Shown: one piece after another, positions 1 through 6,053 of the stretch | Position numbering within the stretch: position 1 is the first letter of the stretch | Layout of the letters: the number at the start of each line of letters is the position of its first letter | Origin: an archaeon | Lineage (GTDB): Archaea > Altiarchaeota > Altiarchaeia > IMC4 > QMZM01 | Assembly: GCA_029933895.1 (NCBI GenBank) | Contig: JAOZNG010000068.1 | Location: forward strand, 1 to 6,646 | Length of the DNA: 6,646 bases | Direction of reading: 5' to 3' | Notes under the pieces: generated by a model | Database searches by the model: none | Seen by the model: only the letters and a program-made list of their open reading frames with translations | Told to the model about the DNA's origin: nothing | Made by a program: the position numbers and the translations under genes

Positions 1-395
1 AAGTTCTTAACAGATAGCTTCACTGTATTGGATTTAACTGTTTCCTCCTTCCCTGTCTCGGGATTAATGTATCTTATCTCTGCCTCGTCAAGGACGTACT
101 CTCCTGAGGTGAAGGGCTTAATCGGTTCATATGCCACAGTTGATTCCCTGTCCGCTGGCAGGGTGTACTCAAGGCACTGAACGTTTAATCCGTTCCCTCC
201 TAAAACGTTTCTGTCAACGATCTCTACCGGGATTTCTTCCCCGAAGGGGTTGGTGAATCCAAGGGATACTGTTACGTTATCTCCGACCTTTATGTCCTGG
301 CCTCTAACAATCTTCTCCACCTGCAGGCTGTCTCCATAAACAAATCCCGGAAACAGCAAACAAACCAAGGCCAGGTAAATAGTTTTCTTCCTCAT
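1..395 (-). CDS. Secreted Ig-like/BatD-like protein, N-terminal part (runs off left edge)
   Basis: The first 131 codons of a gene are present; the rest lies outside the window. The ATG at 395 follows GAGGTGG with a 5-nt spacer, and that ribosome binding site overlaps the stop codon of the VWA gene upstream, so translation is probably coupled. The protein starts MRKKTIYLALVCLLFPGFVYGD: a positive N-terminus, a hydrophobic core at about residues 5-20 and a likely cleavage site after YG, which reads as a signal peptide. The remainder is beta-rich, with the pattern VGDNVTVSLGFTNPFGEEIPVE, as in extracellular Ig-like domains that start with a 'conditions on tension' strand pair. It is last in the visible operon, after MoxR, protease, DUF58 and VWA. 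In Bat/MoxR operons this place is often taken by BatD, an Ig-like membrane-tethered protein, so a BatD-like role is inferred from context. A generic CARDB/Ig surface protein is the alternative. No catalytic motif is visible. Confidence 0.8.
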   Translation of the reverse strand, partial: MRKKTIYLALVCLLFPGFVYGDSLQVEKIVRGQDIKVGDNVTVSLGFTNPFGEEIPVEIVDRNVLGGNGLNVQCLEYTLPADRESTVAYEPIKPFTSGEYVLDEAEIRYINPETGKEETVKSNTVKLSVKN

Positions 396-405
396 CTCAA
401 CCACC

Positions 406-1380
406 TCAGACAATAATCCTGTATCTCCCATATATGAGGTAAATATCAAGTAGTAAAACAAACAACGCTGCAGTGAATAACCAGTCCTTTATGCTTGTCT
501 TCTCCCACTCTCTTTCAATGTCTTCCCCGATGGTTTCATATATCTCATCAAGTGTGTCCTGGTCCACTGACTTATAGTACGTCCCCCCTGTCTCGTCTGC
601 AATTTTTTTCAGTGTTTCTTCATCTAGTTCAGCATACTGTGCTCTCCCAAACAGGTCATATCCCAGAACCACTGGTTTCTTTGAGCCCAGACCCACTGTG
701 TAGACCTGTATCCTGTTTGCTTTAGCGTATTCTATCGCTTCAGCTGGTTCCACAACCCCCGCATTATTTACCCCATCGCTTAGGAGTATCACGATTTTTT
801 TCTTGTTTGGTATTGATGATGCCATATCTATGGCTAACGCCAGGCCGTCTCCTATGGCTGTCCGGCCCTCTTTTTGTTTAATAGCCTTTAATTTCTCAAT
901 AACCTGGTCTCTGTAGGGTGTTAGATAAGCTGCTGTTGTGGCACCTGACTCAAAGATTATGACACCCACATTGTCTTTCTCCTTCAGGTTGTTTATCAGT
1001 ATTTCAGCTGAGGACTTAGCAGCCTCCAGCCTCGTTGGCTTATAATCTGACGCCGCCATGCTTCCTGAGTCATCAATCACCAAGACGACATTCACACCCT
1101 CCTTCAGGGCCTTTAATGGGATCATGGGATCAGCTAATCCGATGATGATCAGGGCTGAAGCAGTCAACAGTAAGAGAAAGGGCAGATGCATCCGTATATT
1201 TGTTTTCATGGAGGGTGCTTGCTTTATTAATCCCACCGAGCTGAACTTTAAGGCTGTTTCTCTTTTCTTTTTGCTGTATCTCCTGTAGAGGTAGATAATC
1301 GCTGGTATAAGAATTAATGCCGTTAGTATGCCTGGCTCATTGAATGCTAGATCGGGTTTAATTGATGTTGGGATATCCAT
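406..1380 (-). CDS. Membrane-anchored von Willebrand factor A protein, BatA type
   Basis: A 324-residue VWA protein with the BatA layout. Residues 16-34 and 65-84 are hydrophobic membrane segments separated by a basic stretch (RRYSKKKR). The VWA domain follows (about 96-285), and a third membrane segment lies at 298-318 near the C-terminus. The metal-ion site (MIDAS) is complete: D103-x-S105-x-S107 in VIDDSGSM, T174 in EGRTAIGDG and D202 in LLSDG, so divalent-metal-dependent ligand binding should be intact. Such proteins work with MoxR ATPases and DUF58 proteins, probably in remodelling or assembling envelope or secreted complexes; the substrate is unknown here. The ATG at 1380 is preceded by GGTGA with a 7-nt spacer, and the TGA inside that motif is the DUF58 stop codon, giving tight translational coupling. 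Family assignment is firm; the physiological target is not. Confidence 0.95.
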   Translation of the reverse strand: MDIPTSIKPDLAFNEPGILTALILIPAIIYLYRRYSKKKRETALKFSSVGLIKQAPSMKTNIRMHLPFLLLLTASALIIIGLADPMIPLKALKEGVNVVLVIDDSGSMAASDYKPTRLEAAKSSAEILINNLKEKDNVGVIIFESGATTAAYLTPYRDQVIEKLKAIKQKEGRTAIGDGLALAIDMASSIPNKKKIVILLSDGVNNAGVVEPAEAIEYAKANRIQVYTVGLGSKKPVVLGYDLFGRAQYAELDEETLKKIADETGGTYYKSVDQDTLDEIYETIGEDIEREWEKTSIKDWLFTAALFVLLLDIYLIYGRYRIIV

Positions 1381-1387
1381 TATTTGT

Positions 1388-2257
1388 TCACCGCATTCTT
1401 TTCTCTCTTAATTTGAAGTATCTCCTGAGGGGCGCGATATATGGCTCTGAGGTGTTTACTTGGAGCATATCCACCCCCATTTTCCTCCCCTGGTTCATGA
1501 GTTTCTCTCTTATCTTTTTACTGTATGTCCCCCTGAATTCCCTGGCTGATGTGTTGACCAGGATTTGTTCACCTGATTCCCCGTCTTCGAGTAGTGCATA
1601 GCCTATGTCGGGTATGTCCTCTTCTCGGATGTCGCACAGCTTTATGAGGATGACGTCATGTCTGTTCTTAAGGTATCTGAGTGGTTTGTTGAAGTCCCCT
1701 GATAGGAAGTCAGATAATATGAAGATTATCCCCCGCCTCTTGATTATTTTACTTAGATATGTAAGGGATGCATTGATGTCTGTTTCCCTGCTTTCTGGTG
1801 TATGGTAGATTAATTCTCTCAGCAGCTTCAGGGCGTGTTTCCTGCCTTTCCTTGGCTTTATGTATTTTTCAACATGGTCTGTGAACAGGCAGAGACCTAT
1901 GTTGTCGTTGTTTCTGATGGCTGCGAACATGACTGTGGTCGCTATCTCATACCCCAGTTCTTTCTTGGTTTTCATGTATCCGAAGTCGTTGCTTGCTGAT
2001 ACATCAAAAACTATGTACACGTCAAGGTCTCTTTCCTCAGTGTATTCCTTGACGTATGGTGTATTTAATCTAGCTGTTACATTCCAGTCTATGTCCCTGA
2101 TATCATCCCCTGGGGTGTATTCTCTTACTTCAGTGAACTCTATGCCCCTGCCTTTGAAGATGGAGTGGTAGCTTCCAGCAATCAAGCCCTCCACCGGTTT
2201 CCTGGTTTTCAGTTCTAGTTTCTTAACTCTTCCAAGTATCTCCTTGACCTTAGGCAT
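1388..2257 (-). CDS. DUF58 family protein (VWA-like, MoxR partner)
   Basis: A 289-residue protein with the DUF58 signature at residues 36-63 (GRGIEF, then REYTPGDDIRDIDWNVTAR). Its C-terminal part has a VWA-like fold that retains a MIDAS-type motif, D85-x-S87-x-S89 (VFDVSAS), plus T159 and D183 (ILSDF). There is no signal peptide or membrane segment, unlike many bacterial DUF58 proteins, so it is probably a cytoplasmic adaptor acting on the inner face of the membrane with the MoxR ATPase. The ATG at 2257 follows GAGGAA at a normal distance. The stop codon of the protease gene upstream is only one base away, so the two are probably translationally coupled. DUF58 next to moxR and a BatA-type VWA gene is the standard arrangement; molecular function beyond adaptor or chaperone partner is not established. 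Confidence 0.95.
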   Translation of the reverse strand: MPKVKEILGRVKKLELKTRKPVEGLIAGSYHSIFKGRGIEFTEVREYTPGDDIRDIDWNVTARLNTPYVKEYTEERDLDVYIVFDVSASNDFGYMKTKKELGYEIATTVMFAAIRNNDNIGLCLFTDHVEKYIKPRKGRKHALKLLRELIYHTPESRETDINASLTYLSKIIKRRGIIFILSDFLSGDFNKPLRYLKNRHDVILIKLCDIREEDIPDIGYALLEDGESGEQILVNTSAREFRGTYSKKIREKLMNQGRKMGVDMLQVNTSEPYIAPLRRYFKLREKRMR

Positions 2258-2258
2258 C

Positions 2259-3056
2259 TTATTCCTCTATGAAGTAGGTTAGTGCTTCATCTATCGTTGA
2301 TACCTCAACAACATTTAGGGCCCATTCCTCTCCAGCAACCTTCTTGAGGTCTATTGTCTTCGGAACGTAATATGTGTTTAACATAGTAAAACCAAACACG
2401 GTAGGTTCCTTAGTCACCTGTTTCTCGTAGTATGTTACTGTTGCCTCACCTTTAGGGATGAGGAAATACCGGTATCCTGCATCCGCCACAGCCTTTGCTT
2501 TCTCTATGACTCCCCCGATTTTGCCGATTGTCCCATCAGGGTTTATTGTTCCCGTGATAACTGCATCGTCTTTAATGGTTTTGTTTTGGAGGGCGGCAAT
2601 GGTTGCAATAGTTATCGCTGCTCCAGCACTTCCCCCGCCTATGAGTTTAGCATCCCCTGCCTTGAAATCAAATATGAAATCCTTATCGAAATTGTATTTC
2701 GACCGTAGTTTAGCTACAGCAACCGCCTTATTCGCTGAGTACTGGATATCCGAATCAAGGAAGGGATTCGTGTTGATTAAAACATTATTGTTTCCCGGCA
2801 TAATCTTGGTTGTTAAGTTGCCCACAACCCCAACACCATTGCTTGAAACAGCTACTATTGGAATGGTTTCCTCCCTGATAAAAAACCCCTGCTGAGGTCT
2901 CCCGGATACGGAGCTGCTGAGGACATTGTTGTTATAGCTACCTGATATCCTGCATATCTCATGTATCTCCCGCTGCATTAATATGTTGCCGTAGATGCTA
3001 TATAGATTGAATGCAAGCAAAACCAGGAAAGCAGCCCACAGTTTTTTATTCTCTAT
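2259..3056 (-). CDS. Secreted or membrane-anchored Lon-like (S16-type fold) serine protease; abnormal start
   Basis: The C-terminal half is a Lon-type Ser/Lys proteolytic domain without an ATPase. Numbering from the TTG at 3020, the nucleophile is S131 in GGGSAGAA and the general base is K174 in GGVIEKAKAVADAG, with the intervening TGTINPDGTIGKIGG typical of the family. This matches the small archaeal secreted proteases usually placed in COG1750. The start is a problem. TTG 3020 has no ribosome binding site and cuts into a hydrophobic stretch. Upstream in frame the reading continues as ENKKLWAAFLVLLAFNLYSIYG, a good signal peptide, until an in-frame TGA. The only codon with a well-placed Shine-Dalgarno (GAGGTGA plus 6 nt) is ATA at 3056, used for this coordinate. 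An ATG at 3063 is one base out of frame and would reach this peptide only if a run of five A were four. So it is either a rare ATA start or a frameshift (real or a sequence error). An extracytoplasmic protease between moxR and DUF58 suggests it processes the module's substrate. Confidence 0.85.
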   Translation of the reverse strand: MENKKLWAAFLVLLAFNLYSIYGNILMQREIHEICRISGSYNNNVLSSSVSGRPQQGFFIREETIPIVAVSSNGVGVVGNLTTKIMPGNNNVLINTNPFLDSDIQYSANKAVAVAKLRSKYNFDKDFIFDFKAGDAKLIGGGSAGAAITIATIAALQNKTIKDDAVITGTINPDGTIGKIGGVIEKAKAVADAGYRYFLIPKGEATVTYYEKQVTKEPTVFGFTMLNTYYVPKTIDLKKVAGEEWALNVVEVSTIDEALTYFIEE

Positions 3057-3062
3057 TTTTCA

Positions 3063-3069
3063 TCACCTC
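3063..3069 (-). promoter_or_regulatory. Ribosome binding site that points to the ATA start of the protease gene
   Basis: GAGGTGA on the minus strand is followed by six bases (TGAAAA) and then ATA at 3056-3054. The moxR gene has the same motif end (GGTGA) and also a 6-nt spacer before ATG, and the VWA gene has GGTGA with 7 nt. The competing ATG at 3063-3061 overlaps this motif, leaving almost no spacer, and hits a stop after five codons. Confidence 0.55.
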
Positions 3070-3074
3070 AGTGT

Positions 3075-4061
3075 TCAAGGTGCTTTTATCTGGGAGAGTA
3101 CTGTTTCAATTATTTCGTCGCTTGTTTTTTCCTCTGCTTCGGCTTCATAGGTTAATATTATCCTGTGTCGGAGTACGTCGTGTGCTACTGCTTTAATATC
3201 CTCAGGGGTCACGTATCCCCTCCCGTTCAGCAGCGCATGTGCTTTACCTGTTAATATAAGCCATATCGATGCTCTGGGGGAGGCGCCGTACTCAATTAAT
3301 CCCTCCAGCTCCAGTCCATAGTCTCCCGGGTGTCTTGTTGCATCCACTATTTCCGCAACGTAGTCCTCGATTTTTTCGTCAGCATATATCCTCTGGTTGA
3401 ATCCCTGTATCCTGATTATTTCTTCTGCAGATAATGTTTTTTTTATCTTTATTTCTCTCCCCTGCGTGTTTCTTTGGATTATGGTTTTTTCTTCTTCTTT
3501 CTGGGGGTATCCGATCAGGAGTTTCATTGTGAATCTATCGACTTGGGCTTCCGGAAGCTTATATGTGCCTTCTGTCTCGATTGGGTTTTGGGTTGCGAGC
3601 ACTAGGAATGGTTTCTTTATCTTGTGGGTTTCTCCGTGTATACTCACCTGTTTCTCCTGCATTGCTTCCAGTAGTGCGGATTGGACTTTTGGAGGTGCCC
3701 TGTTTATTTCATCTGCTAGTATGAAGTTGTGGAAGACTGGGCCTTTTTCTGTGTGGAAGCTGCTCTTCTGGTGGTCGTATATCTTGGTACCTGTTATGTC
3801 TGCGGGCAGCAGGTCGGGTGTGAACTGTATCCTGCAGAAGCTGGAATTAAGTGTCTTGGATAGGGTGTCTACCATAAGGGTTTTCGCTAAACCAGGAACC
3901 CCCTCTAAAAGCACGTGTCCGTCACTGATTAGGGAGATCATTAATTTATGAAGAACATCTTCCTGCCCTACGATAACCTTCTTCACCTCATCCAAAACAT
4001 GATCTAGTTTCTCTCTATACCTCTGGGATTGTTGACTTAATTCCTTAATGTTCTCATCCAT
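3075..4061 (-). CDS. moxR: MoxR-family AAA+ ATPase
   Basis: A 328-residue MoxR-type AAA+ ATPase, the usual family length. It shows Walker A GVPGLAKT (54-61, K60), Walker B FILADEIN (113-120, D117 and E118), sensor 1 N159 in LATQNP, an arginine finger in the VDRF motif (R176) and sensor 2 R263 in GASPRAS. The sequence QFTPDLLPADITG (79-91) is diagnostic of MoxR. Such ATPases hydrolyse ATP as ring hexamers and act with VWA-domain partners as chaperones or metal-insertion and remodelling machines; here the DUF58 and VWA partners follow in the same operon. The ATG at 4061 has a strong site, GAGGGGGTGA with a 6-nt spacer. It is the first gene of the operon, and the protease gene follows after a short gap. 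The symbol is a family label only. Confidence 0.96.
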   Translation of the reverse strand: MDENIKELSQQSQRYREKLDHVLDEVKKVIVGQEDVLHKLMISLISDGHVLLEGVPGLAKTLMVDTLSKTLNSSFCRIQFTPDLLPADITGTKIYDHQKSSFHTEKGPVFHNFILADEINRAPPKVQSALLEAMQEKQVSIHGETHKIKKPFLVLATQNPIETEGTYKLPEAQVDRFTMKLLIGYPQKEEEKTIIQRNTQGREIKIKKTLSAEEIIRIQGFNQRIYADEKIEDYVAEIVDATRHPGDYGLELEGLIEYGASPRASIWLILTGKAHALLNGRGYVTPEDIKAVAHDVLRHRIILTYEAEAEEKTSDEIIETVLSQIKAP

Positions 4062-4067
4062 GTTCAG

Positions 4068-4077
4068 TCACCCCCTC
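4068..4077 (-). promoter_or_regulatory. Ribosome binding site of moxR, inside an inverted-repeat arm
   Basis: GAGGGGGTGA on the minus strand lies 6 nt before the moxR ATG. Its GAGGGG part is also the end of one arm of the 12-bp inverted repeat at 4072-4083 / 4158-4169, so it could be masked in any transcript long enough to contain both arms. Confidence 0.7.
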
Positions 4078-4169
4078 AACATATTTTTCCAACATATTTC
4101 TATGTATTTCAAATAAATAAACCATCTATTATCTGCGTTCGATTTCAGCAGGAGGGCTATGTTGAGGGG
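4072..4169. promoter_or_regulatory. 12-bp perfect inverted repeat bracketing the operon promoter
   Basis: CCCCTCAACATA at 4072-4083 and its exact reverse complement TATGTTGAGGGG at 4158-4169 are separated by 74 bp. The presumed TATA box lies between the arms. The pair could be two operator half-sites for a looping regulator or, in an extended transcript, a stem hiding the moxR ribosome binding site. Confidence 0.5.
4111..4122 (-). promoter_or_regulatory. Probable TATA box of the moxR operon
   Basis: The minus strand reads GGTTTATTTATTT here. A start about 25 nt downstream would fall near 4090 and give a leader of roughly 30 nt that contains the Shine-Dalgarno motif. No experimental start site is available; neighbouring A/T tracts are alternatives. 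Confidence 0.45.
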
Positions 4170-4413
4170 ATGTGGTTTGCCGAAGCCTTGATTGTATGCT
4201 CTACCTCACCCCCCAGGCCCGGTGGATGGCAGGGATTCCAATATAGATGCAACACATCCGCGGTTCTTACCCTCATTCAATACAATTCATGTATTGGCGC
4301 ACCAAAAACTCACTGGCTTTTGGGTGCATCATCCCTCTCTTCTCTTATTAAGAGCCACTAAACGATCTCCAGGAGTGCATATAACTCCCTGATATCAACT
4401 GACGGTGGCGGCT
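4170..4413. other. Non-coding stretch with two adjacent hairpins
   Basis: No credible gene is seen; short open frames here overlap one another and resemble nothing. Two neighbouring hairpins stand out: a perfect 7-bp stem CAATACA / TGTATTG with a 5-nt loop at 4278-4296, then GCACCAAAA / TTTTGGGTGC at 4299-4327 with one bulged G. They could belong to a small RNA or to a decayed element; I cannot assign them. Confidence 0.4.
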
Positions 4414-4567
4414 GCAGGGGGAGGGATTCTCACCAAACCGCAGGGGGATCTGCCTCCTTCAGTTTTAGGGTAATCCTGATTCCCCCCCGTGATCTTTCCG
4501 TAAAAAAGTAATATGTTTTTCTTTGGGGTGATACCTCCTATCTTTCCACAGAAAGAGAGGGATATGC
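4414..4567 (-). repeat. Repeat unit A: 154-bp tRNA-linked structured repeat (diverging copy)
   Basis: Aligns without gaps to unit B (5815-5968); I count four substitutions in 154 bp. Oriented on the minus strand it ends in a copy of the tRNA-Leu 3' end with one change. Two of the other changes fall in predicted stems and break pairs that B has: the closing pair of the central hairpin is lost, and one G-C pair of the long-range stem is lost. A is therefore more degenerate than B. Unlike B, A is not preceded by tRNA sequence: at 4568 the homology stops and the fic-bearing segment begins, which suggests that segment was inserted or recombined at this junction. It may be a candidate RNA gene or only a repeat remnant. 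Confidence 0.85.
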
Positions 4568-4616
4568 CGTGTAAGATATTTGGACCTGAGTTAGAACCCG
4601 CTATTTAATAATGTTG

Positions 4617-5558
4617 TTAAACAGATTTTGACTTAAATGTATGTTGCCCCATCAAGACTTTAGCGACGTAATGCACCATTGCTTCATCATTACCTTTGTC
4701 TCCCTCTTCAATTGCTTCATAATATCTGATCTTGTCTTTTAGCTCTATATAAAACATTGGAAATCTATTCTTAATCAGTATCCAATTTATTATAACCCTC
4801 GATGTTCTTCCATTCCCATCAGCAAACGGATGAATCCGCACTAATTTATTGTGAAGGACTGCGCCCAATTCAACAGGGTGTAGTTTTTTTCTTGCAGAAT
4901 AATACCACTGAAAGATTTTTCTCATTTCTTCCTTAACTTTTTCATGTGCTGGTGGAACCCATTCAGAGCCAGAAATCCTGACTTCATGATCTCTGTAACC
5001 ACCAACAATTTTGCATTTAGTATTCTTTGTAAGCAGTTCATGAACCTTCAGTAAAAATCTTTGATTAAATTCCCCTTTGTATTGTTTAATAAATCCATAG
5101 CAATCTTTTGAATTGATAACTTCATTATAATCGTTAGGTGTGGCACCAGCAGGAATTATGTTCTCTGTTAAAATCATGCTTGTTTCACGAAGGCTTAAAC
5201 GGTTGCCTTCAATCGCATTGGTGTTATAGGTGAATCTAACAATAAAATCATTTTCATATTTTTTTCTCTCAACAGCAGTTAGCTTTCCATGCCATCTATT
5301 AAAAACTTCTTTCAGATCCTGTAGCCTCTCTGCTTCCTCATCCCTTAGATAAATGAATTTTGAGGCAGGTTTAGCGAGTCCTTTTTTTAATGCTTCTTCT
5401 TCAATTTTGTCAACTGCCTTTTTTGTCTGCTCTTTAGAAGGGGGGTTGTCGCCAACATACTTCCTTATTTTCTCCCATTTTTTATTGCCGACTCTGAAGT
5501 TCTTCGTAACATAATAATAGGTCTTGCTCCCCCTTTCAATCTTTTCCAGATAAACCAT
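4617..5558 (-). CDS. Fic family protein (class II, probable AMP-transferase)
   Basis: A 313-residue Fic protein. The catalytic motif HPFADGNGRTSR (243-254) is complete: H243 is the general base, D247 binds metal, and R251 and R254 contact the nucleotide phosphates. Upstream, GGYRDHEVRISGSEWVPP (186-203) is the flap that positions the target. An N-terminal inhibitory helix motif (S/T)xxxE(G/N) is present as T113-NAI-E117-G118, so this is a class II Fic that should block its own ATP site until relieved. It would transfer AMP (or another nucleotide part) from ATP to a Ser/Thr/Tyr of a protein; the target is unknown. Residues 1-60 (YLEKIERGSKTYYYVTKNF and onward) form a basic extension resembling the N-terminus of other archaeal Fic proteins. 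No Shine-Dalgarno motif precedes the ATG, and the TATA box lies about 25 nt upstream, so the mRNA is probably leaderless. It is the sole gene between repeats A and B and more A/T-rich than the operon, suggesting acquisition by transfer. Confidence 0.95.
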   Translation of the reverse strand: MVYLEKIERGSKTYYYVTKNFRVGNKKWEKIRKYVGDNPPSKEQTKKAVDKIEEEALKKGLAKPASKFIYLRDEEAERLQDLKEVFNRWHGKLTAVERKKYENDFIVRFTYNTNAIEGNRLSLRETSMILTENIIPAGATPNDYNEVINSKDCYGFIKQYKGEFNQRFLLKVHELLTKNTKCKIVGGYRDHEVRISGSEWVPPAHEKVKEEMRKIFQWYYSARKKLHPVELGAVLHNKLVRIHPFADGNGRTSRVIINWILIKNRFPMFYIELKDKIRYYEAIEEGDKGNDEAMVHYVAKVLMGQHTFKSKSV

Positions 5559-5568
5559 GAGTTATTAT

Positions 5569-5620
5569 ATGGGCACAATTATATATAAATCTATCCTTTT
5601 TTATCGAAAATTGTGCCCAT
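5569..5620. promoter_or_regulatory. Operator-like 12-bp perfect inverted repeat at the fic promoter
   Basis: ATGGGCACAATT (5569-5580) and AATTGTGCCCAT (5609-5620) are exact reverse complements 28 bp apart. One arm lies between the TATA box and the expected start site and the other lies upstream of the TATA/BRE region, a layout suited to a repressor that blocks TBP/TFB or polymerase. No regulator gene is adjacent. Confidence 0.65.
5581..5590 (-). promoter_or_regulatory. TATA box of fic
   Basis: The minus strand reads ATTTATATAT. Its centre is about 27 nt before the fic ATG at 5558, so transcription would begin at or within a few bases of the start codon (leaderless). Confidence 0.65.
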
Positions 5621-5814
5621 ACAGTGAGATTATCTTTTGTATGTGCACACCAATATACAATTTATGCAATTTTTGTTTAAAATATGCCCCTATGAGTTTA
5701 CTAAAATTTCCCCGCAAAATAGCCGACACTCCTAAATTTCCGATTCCCTGTCTTTTTTCAGGCTATAAAGTCCATATCTTCCTCTATAGACCCTAACTCT
5801 TGTTGCGCATATAT
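5621..5814. other. A/T-rich flank of the fic segment, no gene seen
   Basis: No convincing gene is present. It contains a 6-bp inverted repeat TTGTAT / ATACAA (5637-5642, 5655-5660) around a TGTGCACA core, and it ends in a 12-bp palindrome, CGCATATATGCG (5806-5817), that straddles the left border of unit B. Confidence 0.4.
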
Positions 5815-5968
5815 GCGGGGGGAGGGATTCTCACCCAACCGCAGGGGGCTCTGCCTCCTTCAGTTTTAGGGTAATCCTGATTCCCCCCCGTGATCTTTCC
5901 GTAAAAAAGTAATATGTTTTTCTTTGGGGTGATACATCCTATCTTTCCACAGAAAGAGAGGGATATGC
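5815..5968 (-). repeat. Repeat unit B: candidate structured RNA directly downstream of tRNA-Leu
   Basis: The best-preserved copy. Read on the minus strand it begins where tRNA-Leu ends and finishes with the same 16 nt as the tRNA (GAATCCCTCCCCCCGC). Predicted fold: a 5' hairpin with CTTTC / GAAAG around a TGTG loop, extended by ATCC / GGAT (about 5965-5931); a weak second hairpin; then a domain of about 76 nt in which a G-run pairs with the final CCCCCCG, GGATT pairs with AATCC, ACCC with GGGT, and AACTG / CGGTT closes a central GGAGGC / GCCCCC hairpin. The last segment also resembles a T-arm (TGGG, loop TGAGAAT, CCCT). There is no anticodon arm, so it is not a working tRNA. It may be co-transcribed with the tRNA and cut by tRNA-processing enzymes. 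Repeat status is certain; RNA function is inferred from conservation of structure in unit C. Confidence 0.85.
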
Positions 5969-6049
5969 GGGGGGAGGGATTCGAACCCACGAAGGCCTAT
6001 GCCACAGGATCTTAAGTCCTGCCCCTTTGGCCGACTCGGGCACCCCCGC
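5966..6049 (-). tRNA. tRNA-Leu (anticodon UAA)
   Basis: An 84-nt type II tRNA. The acceptor stem GCGGGGG / CCCCCGC is perfect with discriminator A, as leucine tRNAs require. The D arm has CCC / GGG with GG in its loop. The anticodon stem CAGGA / TCCTG carries the loop CTTAAGA, giving anticodon TAA. A long variable arm (TGGCATAGGCCTTCG) follows, and the T arm is GTGGG, TTCGAAT, CCCTC with one U-U mismatch. No CCA is encoded and no intron is seen. It reads UUA codons. Its last 16-20 bp are repeated at the ends of units A, B and C, so the 3' end is the seed of the repeat family or an integration target. Confidence 0.96.
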
Positions 6050-6053
6050 ATAA

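Noticed and set aside
2458..2895. 145-codon plus-strand open frame opposite the protease gene
   Set aside because: Antisense shadow; the minus-strand frame has the S131/K174 catalytic motifs and operon spacing.
3397..3951. 184-codon plus-strand open frame opposite moxR
   Set aside because: Antisense shadow of a clear MoxR gene; no ribosome binding site and Cys/Ser/Trp-rich nonsense composition.
4170..4392. Two overlapping short plus-strand open frames
   Set aside because: They overlap in different frames, have no recognisable motif and lie in a hairpin-rich non-coding stretch.
4414..4567. Functional second tRNA-Leu in the repeat units
   Set aside because: The units share only the tRNA 3' end; there is no anticodon arm, no D arm and no canonical TTCRANN loop.
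4568..5814. Complete integrative element with its own integrase
   Set aside because: The segment holds only fic; no tyrosine recombinase, replication or virus gene is present, so only a cassette between direct repeats is claimed.
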